Shown here in pieces: positions 35,001 to 47,000 of a stretch of 64,000 bases of DNA (within the stretch, counting starts at the first letter, position 1; the number at the start of each line of letters is the position of its first letter). The translations under genes and the position numbers were made by a program. Below the pieces are notes generated by a model that ran no database searches, was not told the DNA's origin, and was given only the letters and a program-made list of their open reading frames with translations. The DNA comes from Ditylenchus dipsaci (lineage: Eukaryota > Nematoda > Chromadorea > Rhabditida > Anguinidae), in contig SADC01000169.1 in NCBI GenBank assembly GCA_004194705.1, positions 1 through 64,000 of the forward strand. Direction: 5' to 3'.

Positions 35001-38000
35001 AAAATTGCTTCAAAATCTTTGTAGGTCAAAACACTTCTTTCGGGGTCGATTCCAGCTGTAAATAATTTAATTTATTATTCTTTTTGCTATGGCCTAATAG
35101 AGGGGTGAGAAAAGATGTGGACTATTTCAACTAGTTTTTGTAGCGCCCATATTATTTCTTTTTGTTTTCTACTCAATTATTTTGATCAGCTATTTTAATA
35201 ATCAGCTATTTTAACTATTTTAATAAATTGTTCGATCTGATGTTTGGCAAGGACCTATATCAACACTGATCTCTGGATAGCATAGGTTTCACTAAATTAG
35301 CTAATTCAGGTGCAGTCAACTTTCTATGAACCGGCACTCTGATAAACCGGCGCTCCCAGTAAAACACAACTGCGAGAAAGCTTAAGAATTTCGATTTGCT
35401 ACTCGATTTGGCTGAGGGAGCTATAGCTCTCCACCAGTTAGATTTTTTGAAAAACACTGTTAATTAAAAACACTATGAACTCGAAGAGGGTGTAGGTAAA
35501 AGGGGTGTAGGTAATGATCTCTGGGTGGGGGGGGGGGCGGCTTTAGCCCTCTCCCTGTCGGATTTTTCTGGCTACGCCTCTGACCTCTACCTTCCGCTCC
35601 GGAGTTTTGCGCAGCCCTGGTCAGTAATAGGGTCGCTCAGCAGCATAAGATGTCGTAAATGGCAAGAAGAAGGGTCTACCTCTATGCAAAACAGACTCAA
35701 TCACATCATTCTGAATGTTCTGATCTATACGCACTCCAGCTGCCACATTCAGAGACTTGACAAACTCGCAGAATTCTAGTTTTTGCACTTGTCCTTCGTG
35801 ATTTCTAAAATTTATGACTAGACTCTCCAACAAACACAAATTTTTAACCTGTCACACATATCGAAGACCAGCTGAAGTTTCTCTTTCAGAGTACCTACAA
35901 ACAATCAGCTAGTTCCGGTGAACACCCCGCACTCAAGTTCGTGTACGTACACATTACCGCATTTGCTCAACCCCCCCCCCCCCCCGGTTTGACTTGGCCA
36001 CAATCTTATTGAAAAATATTTTTTTTTGTTTTTATATGTTGATTAAAACAATTCAAATAACCAATTTGTGTTTTTTATTAGAAAAAAAATTCTGAAAAAA
36101 ATGTTTTTTTAATCAGCTTGGGTGATTAGGCCAAATGGGGGGGGGGGGGGTGCGCTGTATTTGAGTGCTGGGTGCATACCGAATTTTGCAAATCAATTAT
36201 ATAAACAGCCGACCCACCTTGTGTAATCTTTTGAGCACAGTCAGGAACTCCTGGAAGCAGACAGAGTCAATGTTCTGACCTCCGTTCAACGACATGCAGG
36301 AGAACATGCGCTGCACAAACAGATCTTTGGGCTGCATTCCCAAGGCATCAGCGAATTCGGACTTTGTCAATGTCATGTGCATCACTTGCTCAGATACATA
36401 GCTGTTGAACTCTGAGTTGGCATCACTCAGTTTTGGTTGATTAAGCCTAAGAAGGGGCAAGTTAGTCAATTTGAAATGACGAATAAGAGCTAGAAAGAGT
36501 TACCCTGGAGTATGCTCTCGAAAAAAGTGGTCTCTGAAAACAATATTTTAGGGACTGGACAGTTGGACACGGTTCTTAAAATTCAAAGTCCTATGTAATT
36601 TTACTATTTTGGCTGAAAAGTTTTCCGAAAATTGCCAGAAAATTTTCCACATTCCTTTCTGTCTGGACAACCCTACAAATACATACCGTATTATCTCTAA
36701 TAAGGCCTCACCTCCAACAACTTGTTGAAAAATAAGGCCCCAAGGGGCCTTATTAGAGATAATACAGTATCTCAAGATTTTTAAATCTTCATAGAGTTTC
36801 GGCTTAATTTTGCACTTTTCCGAAGTTTGGTGAATTTAAATAACAAATAAATTAGGAATTTTTTGAGTTGAAGTACATATAATGGGTACTCCTACTTTGA
36901 AAAGGCCATGATTTAAAAAAAAGACGTTTGACTAGCTCCACATCCAATATATTCTGTAATGGCTCATTTATAAACGTTGTCATTGTCGTCGTCGTTGGAA
37001 AAAATGTTTTATAAAGACGCTTTCACGCAACAACAACGGCAACCTATTTATAAAAAATCTAACGACAAGGCCAACGACAATGAAATTTTTTTCTCCGAAT
37101 CAGACAAATTTTGTATTTTAAGTCAGAATTTTGAGGATTAACTATATTATCCACACGTTCTCCTCGAAATCTCGACTGAAAATGAAAAATTTGTCCAATT
37201 TGGAATGAAAAAATTCGTTGTCTTTGGCGTCGTCGTTGTCGCTGGCGTTGGATTTTTCATAAATACCGTATTCTTCTAATAGCTCCACATGCTCTATTAG
37301 CTCCACATGCTCTAATAGCTCCACACCCTGGAAGGCATCCAAAAATAACTCCACATGCTCTAATAACTCCACACCCTAAATGCTATTTTATCCAGTATGA
37401 ACTGATTATTAAATTTCTGTTCAAAATTTCAGTTTATATTCGAAGTGAAGACGACCAAGTACACTGCTTTAAGCGCATGGACCAATTCCGGACGGGCTGT
37501 TTGAGCTGATGGTGGCTCGCTCTTTAATTCGACAAGTGGCCGTGGCCGAAGAGGTGGATCTGGAAAAAGACGAAGAAAACGAATATACCGGCTATACAAG
37601 CGATGAGTCTCTAGACTTGGATTGGAGCGACGAATTGAATGCACCAAACCCTAAATATCATGCCTTCTGATTGGTATTGTTATCCAAATCCTTGAAATTT
37701 TTTATTATTGTCCAACATCGTTGAATGAAGTTTTGATCAAAAAATAAACGGGCAGTCTCCAATAGTCGGGCAGTCTCTAATAAACGGGCATCCTCGGAGG
37801 TGATTGAAAATAAACGGGCATGCTTGCTTATTAGAAGAAATACGGTATGAGTGACGAATCTATATAACTTATTTCCTCTAATAGCTCCACATGTGGAGCT
37901 ATTAGAGGAAATACGGTACTTTGAAAATGATGAGTTGAATTTTATTAACCCGAAGTATCACATTGTCTAACTCTTTCTTGATTTACCTTTGATGTTATGA

Positions 38001-41000
38001 AAAATTCAATAAATTTTGTTGGCGCACTTTGCCAGCGCTTCGATTTTGATATAAGCCCACATGCTCTATTAGCTCCACATGCTCTAATAGCTCCACACCC
38101 TGGAAGGCATCCAAAAAATAACTCCACATGTGGAGCTATTAGAGGAAATACGGTAGGTCGTCGTTGGCGAAAAAACGGTTTTATAAAACAAAATATTCCA
38201 ACAACAACGACGACGACAACGCTTATAAATGAGTCATAAAGAAAAGCTTTGCCTACAATTTTTCCTGTCGTTTGTCTTTGGTCTCAGCAGCCTCTAGTAG
38301 CACATCGTTTTCAGCCTCTACTTCCTTGATAAGTTTGCCGTGTTTGATTAGGCAGTTTCCTAGAGCACACCGAAATTGAAGCCATTGACTCTCGTTCTGG
38401 AGTCGAAGCACCTAAAAATAGTTAAGCGTGAGTAAGGATAACACTGAGTCTGCCAAATACACTACCATATCGTAGTTTTTCGGCACAGAAACCACTACAA
38501 ATGGGCCGTTGACTGAACGACTAGCCTTGCGGGTAACTGAAAATTATGAAAAATTTGGAAAAACTAACTAAATAGCAATGAAAACCTGTCAATCGGACCA
38601 CATGAGCTTCAGAGAAGTCCAATCTGCGGAGGGTCCCCTACCACGCCTTTTCAGGATTTTGAGCACTGCCAAGTGGGTATCTAGCTCCACTGTAAATGAG
38701 CGTGAAGTAAATTGAAATGAAAGATGGGTAGCCAACCTATGACAGATCGGCAAAAAGCTTCATTCAACCACTCGATTGCTGAATTTTTGACTATATATAC
38801 AGGGATGTCCCAACAATTTTGATGAATTCATTTTTTCTGTGACTTTTTTCAGAACGTAAGCCCATAAGCCAAAATATATACAAAAATTTCCGGTATACGA
38901 TTTTAAAAACTACAAAAATGCGATTTTCGTTTGGCACACTTCCCTATCGCTTGGGCTCTACTCACCCTTATGCCCCTACACAATAATCTGTTTTTTGTCA
39001 GCATTCGCACTCTGAAGCACAGTACAGAAAAAGCGATGAAGTTTATTTCGTAGATGCATTTAATATAGTCCGCAATGCGGTCCAAATTTTCGGAAACCAT
39101 GCTTTTTTCAAAAAGTCTTATAAGTCTTAGCCAAAAAAAAAAGGGCAATGAAGGCATGCGGGACCGAACCTGCGCACCATTTAGGAACATTCAACGCAAA
39201 CGCGTAGGCACTGCTCTATCGAGGCGACTTTTTCAAACTTTTCCGTATATGCATTTAAGTAGTCCGCATTGCGGACTACTTAAATGAATATACGGAAAAA
39301 ATTTCATTGCTTTTTCTATACTGTGCTTTTAAGTGCGGATGCGGACGAAAAACGGGTCATTGTGCACGTAGGGTTAGCTAGTGGATTTCGTATAATTGCC
39401 GCCTAATTTCAAGTGATTTGAAAATTTCATTTTTTTCGAACTGTTTGAGATATGTAAAAGGGCCTGTAAATTTTTAAAAAACTAATAGGTACTTTTTAGA
39501 AGGTTCAAAAAACTCAGAAAAACATAAGTTCCAAAGTCTGAAATTCAGTCCACTTGGACTTCGGAATATTTATGTATGCTCCGGGGCGGCATGATGGAGC
39601 GAAGAAATATAGTGAGCAAGCTTAAAACACAGGTCGAAAATCCAACTTTTTTCTACTTTTGATATTATATAACGAAAAAATAGAAAGTAAACGAAATCCT
39701 TGTCACACCCTGTACTCGGCCCAACCTCAATTAACTATTTACAGTGGACCAGTCACTGAAAAGACCTACCCGGCAAGCTGAACTTCATGTCCTTGGCAAT
39801 GATCTGCCGCGTATAATCCATCTCATCCTTCAAGTTGACTTTTTGTGACGCACATGGTTTTTTGAGTGAGCGGACTCCTAGATGCACAAAAAGTATTCAG
39901 AAAGTCAAAGTTTTATAATAAAACCTGGTTCAAAAATCATGCCCATTTTCTTGCGTTTCTGAATCAGCAGGTAGCCAATGCCGATGCAAACTAAAACTCG
40001 TTTAACTGGAATACATTCAGGTGACATTAGCGTTTGACTAACTTAGAGGAATCGTAGCTAGGGCAATAACTGTGAAGATGTAGGTGACCTCGTTGCCAGT
40101 GAAGTGGTCGAACCTCATAAAGGGCACGCATGGCTCCAAGTTGGTGGTGTTGACCTGGAAAGGTTGGGGACAAGGATCGCCCTTCAGCCTAAATTTTGTT
40201 GAACGGCTAGGGAATTATATTTTTAGAGCTTTTAGACATACCAGAAGAAAACATCTTTCTGGAGTTCATCATTTTCAATCGCTAAATTGGCAGAATTAAA
40301 AAATGGTGGTTTTTCGGTTTTTTAGACAAGATATTTTTGCTCATTTAGGTGAAGGATCCTACAATGATGATCCAAATTTAATCGACTGCTTTTTTTTCAA
40401 ATTTATGATTTATTCAATTTTTTCGCTGTTTGTCCTATCTTGTTTTTGTCCTATACAGTCAACCTCCCGATTCAACGGCCACCACCTCAAGTTCGTTCCC
40501 GCCTAGGGTCCGACACTTTTTACTCATGATTTTTTAATTGGTTTGCGAGTTGTCTATGGCTAGTCTAGTCCAAAATATCGCAAAGATTTCAATTTTGCCG
40601 ATCGTTTTTCAAATAAAAAAAAATTTTGCAAAAAGATTCGCGGGTACTCGATTTTCTGATTTTAAAATAGGGTGCCGTTAAATCGAGTACCCGCTGATCT
40701 TTTTGGCAAAATTTTTTTTTATTTGAAAAAAAATCGGCAAAATCGAAATCATAGATTAGACTAGCCATAAACAACTCGCAAAACGATCAAAAATCACGAG
40801 TAAAAAAAGGTATCGACGTTATGTACCTTTTGTCCCATTCTGGAGCTACCTTTTTTATAACTACTTAGGCTTAGGGGCCGTCCAGCGTATGTTAGGACGG
40901 ACTAATAAAGCCCTTACGCACTTTTTCCGGGTTAATCTGGGACTAATATCTGAATGCTTTTTTATGAAGTTTTATAAAAAAGAGAATTGGGGCGAAATGG

Positions 41001-44000
41001 GACAAAAGGTACATAACGTCAACCTAGGCGGTAACGAACTTGAGGTGGGGGGCCGTTAAATCGTGGGTTGACTGTATCCCAATTTTGATTTTTTATTGTT
41101 GCTAAAATCTCAAATTTTCCGACTTTTCTTTTTCTGGTTTTTTTCTTTTCAAGCAAACTTTCATACATAAAACAGACGTTTCGAAAGGCATAATTCTGCG
41201 CAAGTTACTCAAGTTACATAATTTCTGCGCAAGTTACTTTTTTCAAGCCCAAAAAAATACAATGAAACCATTGCAGAAAATCGGTGTTCATTCGGGTACT
41301 GGATTTATTATATACCCAAAGCTTACATGTGGTCTGCTTGATGATTTCACGCAGATTGATATTTCTGATTTTTTTTTGCTCCTCATCGGTTAAAAAGCTA
41401 AATAAATAAGATCTTTATATTTCTTATTCGCATGGTTTCAAACAGTACTCACCCATTTTGTTTGTTCTCAAACCAGAAACGATCCTAAAACCTATTTTTC
41501 ACTACAAAAATCGAGAGATCAAGCCTACAGAATCTCGCAATCTCAGGAACTGGTCAAAAATGATTCGGGTAAATAGTTCTCCAGGGCCGGATCCATTTGT
41601 CTCCAACATGCCACCCACATAGGCTGCAAAAAAATTCGAGGTCTAAACAGAATTAATAAATTGGCTATACCATCTAGTCGATCAATCGAACCATACAGTT
41701 CTGCTAGTTGATTAAACATCTAAAATAATTTTTTTTTGACTATACCTTTTTTTTTGACTATATGGTAACTCTTTTTTCAATCCAATTTAAAAAATCCCTA
41801 CCGATGTGTTCCTCTGGTAGAATTCGAAAATATTTTTTAATATTATTTTTAACAAAATCGAGGAATTTGCAAAATTTAAAACCAACCAGGATTGATGGTT
41901 TGCCTTAACTTATAAAACATAATTAATTTACTCTCAGAGGTCAAGTGAAAGTAAAATATGTCCACCGGACGTAGGTTTGCAGAAAATCATAATAATTTAA
42001 AAAATGGATCAAAAGATTTTTACTGCGGAATGTTTTATGTAGCAAGGACAGGCTTGTGGACCGGGGGCTGGCCCGGATGTTTTTTCTAGTCTAGGCATAC
42101 CCTTGTCCTCTTCGGTTCTGACAATCGGTCCCGATGAGTTCGCTACACATATTTTTGTATTTATCCAGTAATTCGGTAGATTTTCGAAAATAATCAGCAA
42201 AAAATTTTTTAGTAGAACATACAAGTATTTAAAATATATTTCAGGCAGGCCGAGCGAGTCTACCCATTTTTCATTTTTTGGCCAGGAAGAGATCCGGTCT
42301 GTGCACTTCGTGAAAATTCGGATGTAAATTTAGTTTTTTTTTGTTTTTTTTGCCAAACCCTGTCCGTGAAAAGAAAACACACACCAAATTTTACCAAGTT
42401 TTTGAAGGCAAATTGAAGCTTTTGCGGAGTTGGTTGTAGGAAGAATTCCATTGTCCCTGCCACGCATTATTGAGATGGACACAACATCCAGGCGGGTGAA
42501 ATGCATGGGCCCAAATATAAAGTCTAAAAAATTAATGAATAACGAAAAACACAAATAATATCGAGATAGTGAAACTCTCAAATCTTCAACCACAACATTG
42601 TCCTCAGCTTCAGCTATTTGGGAAGCTAAAGTCAAACTTTTAAATTGGCGTATTTACCAAAAACTTTTCTATACCCATTCCAAGTACTATTTCGTCCACG
42701 GAATACTCCTGAGAAAATAAATCGGGTAGACAAATTTTTAGTTGAACAGTATTTACTTGAACAATATCCTGGGCATTCCACCAGTTCTGACACAATCGAA
42801 GAGCAGGAAACCTCCAACCTCTTCTCTGAACTCACATTTACTATTCCTTTTGCGAAGAAGCAGGCCAGGTGGCACCAACGAGTGAGGGAACCGAAAAGCT
42901 GTGGTTGCAAACGAGTGCGAAATCCCAGGTGGAACATGTGGTTTGTAGCCTGCAATATAGTCAAAATATAGAATACCGTATTTCTTCTAATAACTCCGGT
43001 GGACTTATTTTTCGATTGATCTCTGGCCCAGGAGTTATAAGAAGAAACACAGTAAATTTATAGTGATTGGTAATTACAAATTCACTTATGCTATTATTTG
43101 CAAAAGGCTGTAATTGAACAGCATAACATTTCCAGCAGTTTTTTTTTCAAATACCGTATTCTCTCTAATAGACGGGTCGACCCGTCTATTTTTCAAACCC
43201 CCTCGTGGGGACCCGTCTATTAGAGAGGACCCTTCTAATAGAGAGGACCCGTCTATTTTTTGACCTCAAGCTCTAAAGGAACCCCAAAAAAATTTACCGC
43301 ATTTTTACAGTAGAATCTTAAATTCGCAGAAAACCACATCGGATACATTATCTTTTTTACATTTTTATTGCAAAATAACTCAAATCATTACACATTAACA
43401 CTCGATAAAAACATCACTATCATTCATATCTTTTTTCTTCTTCCTCGCTTAGATCAAGTTCTTGAAAGAACACAGCCATTTCTTTTTCTTCTCGAGCCAA
43501 ACAAAGCTTTGCACGACCACTTGGATTTGGGCCGTCTTGATGATGCCGTCCTCACTTCCATCTAGCGCATTAGTGACTCTGCAGACCTATTACTTGCTTT
43601 GCTCCTTTCCTGGAAGAGATACTTATAGTGCACCAGTTTTCCAAAAATATTACTTTTGATTGTGAAGTTCCTTTCTTGCTTCACCACTCTTGAATCCTTG
43701 ACTGCGTGACATCAAATTTCTTGGCAGCCGAACGCTTGGAATACTTTTGAATAAGCGACTGCTTCCAGTTTCTTGCCAATTGAGTGAGCATTGCGTTTCC
43801 GAGACACACGAAATTCCTCAATTATATTTTGGCCATCCACGCCATCTGTTCTTGTGCACTCTTCTTCACTCATTTATTAAATTGCCTAAATGTAAAAAAA
43901 TAAAAGTGTGAGAAAAAATTTCCAAACAATTTAAAATGGCGATAATTGACGACAAACTATTAGTACTAAAAAGCGTCGGTTTAAATTATTGGGTCATTTA

Positions 44001-47000
44001 TTTAAAATTAACCTTCTGAGAAAAATGCCTTAGGAGACCCGTCTATTAGAGAAGACCCGTCTAATAGAGAGGACCCGTCTATTAGAGAGAATACGGTATG
44101 TCAAAATCAATCAAAAATAATTTTTAAAATACAATACCTATTTTGTTCGTCTAGTCATAAAATAGCCGAAGATATTGTTGGTATAAAATAGCTTATGCGC
44201 ATATGAAAACTTTTTCATCAGCGAAAAACTGATCAAAAAGTCAACAACATAGCCAAATCTGAAAAAACTGGCTTACAACACCCGAGATTCCCAGGACGTC
44301 TCCGATCCAAGTACTAGTCGAGCCCAACGTTGCTTGACATTGCCAGATCGGACGGGATGGCGTACTTTCAACGTGGTATGGTCGTAAGCGGTGATAAGGA
44401 AGGGAACTCTACTATATTTGCTGTTCCCTTCTTTTGTTGAACGAACGGATGGGCTATAGTTCAGGCAGAAGGTTAGAGAAACAAGTGCTATTTTTCTTCC
44501 ATCCTTCGCAGAAGAAAGTCGTTAAAATTTGTTACTACAGTCGAACCTGGATAACCGGACACTCCAAAGTTCGTTCCCAGCTGAGTCCGACACTTTTTTA
44601 GACCTTTTTTGAATGTTTTTGTCAATTCTGTTTTGACAGTTTGGTCGCAAATATCGCAAGGATGCCGATTTTGCCGATCGTTTTTCAAAATCCAAAAACT
44701 TTTCACTCTAAAAAAGCAAAACCTCGATAACCGGACACCTATTTCTGAAAAAGGGTGTCCGGTAATCGAAATTTTACTTTTTTAGAGTGAAAAGTTTTTG
44801 GATTTTGAAAAACGATCGGCAATTCGGTATCCTTGCGAAATTTGCACCCAGACTGTCAAAACAGAATTGACAAAAACATTCAAAAAAGGTCTAAAAACAG
44901 TGTCAAACTCAGCTGGGTAACGAACTTTTGGGGTGTCCGGTTATCCAGTTTCGACTGTATAATAAATATATACAATATTAGACGTAGAATAAAACAGAAT
45001 TTGAGATTACTGTTTCTCTTCAATACAGGGTGTCCTAAAATTACGCGTGTTATTTCGAAAAAAATTGGATGGGCTATAGTGCAGGCAGACGGTTAGAGAA
45101 ACAAACATTACCTTCCTTTCACTTGGATTGATTATTTGCTTTTGCATCTCTGTTTTGAAAGAAAAACGAAAAAAGTTGGTCACTTAAAGGCTGGGATCTA
45201 AAATGTCCTTTATTCAAAGATTTGTCTTTTTGGAACCTAAGATTTTTCATAAATTTTCAGATTTTACTTTAAAAATTTTGATTTTGTCACATAAAATTTT
45301 GTGTCTCAAAATTCAATAAGCACTAGCTAAAATGGTACTTTTTGACAAAAGATTACTTTATTTTATTTCTCTCTTATTTTATATAAACTGTCTTTTATTT
45401 TTAAATTTTGAGCTGAGAACCCATCAGGATTACAAGGGAACGCAGTGGGGTCGAGCTTTTGCGGTGTAAGTCACGGGTTTCAAAATATCATAAAAACGAA
45501 CCTTCATAGGATGGAATTTGACTAGGATTTATAGCTAGCAGTGCCGGGAGAAACTCGTACAGAATAATGTTCTAAAAAGTTGAGAAATTTTCATAAAATT
45601 CTACATTGGTACTTATAACGGCCACCTGCAGTGTGGAAATGACTATTCTTCTGGCGCCTTGAAATAGATCCTCGTCAGTCCAGCTGGGGTACTCTTTTTG
45701 CAACTTTTTGGCATTGATGTTGTGCCAGCGATAGAGAATCAAGCCAAAACTGAGCAACCCAGGGTTTTCATTGATTCGCGGATCGCCCAGTACTTTAATT
45801 GAAAAATAAATAATTGAATTTGTTGAGCTCAAAGACTCAGACTTACTGAACAGTCTCTCAGGATTCATGAGTCTGTGAATTTGTGGAGGTGGAGGGTTGA
45901 TCAGTGGAATGTGGGGGTTGTTGAAGGGGGGATAGCCAGGCATGGGACCTGAAAGTTTTTTTGTAGATCTGTTTGATTTATTTGGCAGGAAACAGAAACG
46001 GGAAACCGATTCTTTGGTCGCTGTGGAATAACCACAATTTTAGGCTAATTAAACCTGACCCCTCCCCCCATTCAAATCAGCTTGGGGGACAAAGGTAATT
46101 TTTTGGAATTATTTTTTGCCATTCCTTTCTCTGTAAAAAACATAATAAACAAAATGTTGAATGAGACAGATGAAAAAAATAGTGTACCAAAAAATTTTCA
46201 AAAAAAATGTTATGATATTATTATTTGACTGGGGTGAAATATCGATTGGTGACACTTTATGACGGAACTTTTTGGAATTTTTATTGAAAAACATCAATTT
46301 TATATGGAAAAATTTGTTGAAGGTCACCCCTAAGTCACCTAATCTACAAAATCTCATCTTGAATCCGAATCCGTTGAGATCAGAACAAAATAATTGGCAT
46401 GAGCTGAGATATCCATATCAGTAGTCCAGGGGTGCGACTTTTCTGACTTGTTTACTCAAAGTAGCTATATTTCACCTTATAAAAACTTTTTCGATCTGAT
46501 CTCAACGGATTCAGATTTAAGATACTTTCAAGAAACTTTTCCATATAAAATTGATGTTTTTTTATTAAAATTTTAAAAAGTTCCGTCATAAAGTGTCACG
46601 AATCGATAGTCATCCTTCGACTGGGCGGAGGGGGGGATCTCAGGTTCAAGTGCTCCCAATTTGGTTAGGGGTTTTTAAAGAAAAGCAATACAGTCGACGC
46701 TCTATATAAGATATTCCTACGGGACCGGTCTGAAAGGTATCTTATAAAGAGCTTTATTTGCAACTGATAAGGAAAACATTAGTGGCAAAACCAAACGATC
46801 TAATTTCGAAGCGTATCTTATAGAGAGCATATCTTATGTACAGGGTACCTTATAAAGAGCGTCGACTGTACCATTTTTTCCTATTTTTTGTATCTCAAGT
46901 CCCTCCTGGAAAACATATCAAAAGTTACCTTCCAGCAAAGTGCCGTTCTCAAAGGAACGCAAAGCAGCCACCCAAGGCTCTTGCGTGCTGTACAGGAACG

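Noticed and set aside
30036..44389. The 5S copies as heads of a SINE3-type retroposon
   Set aside because: No shared body follows the 5S 3' ends, where T runs stand; the shared sequence is upstream instead. Genuine dispersed 5S units fit better.
46109..46357. Hydrophobic minus-strand frame of 82 codons
   Set aside because: It lies across a palindromic element in a DUOX intron and mirrors AT-rich sequence, with no splice signals.
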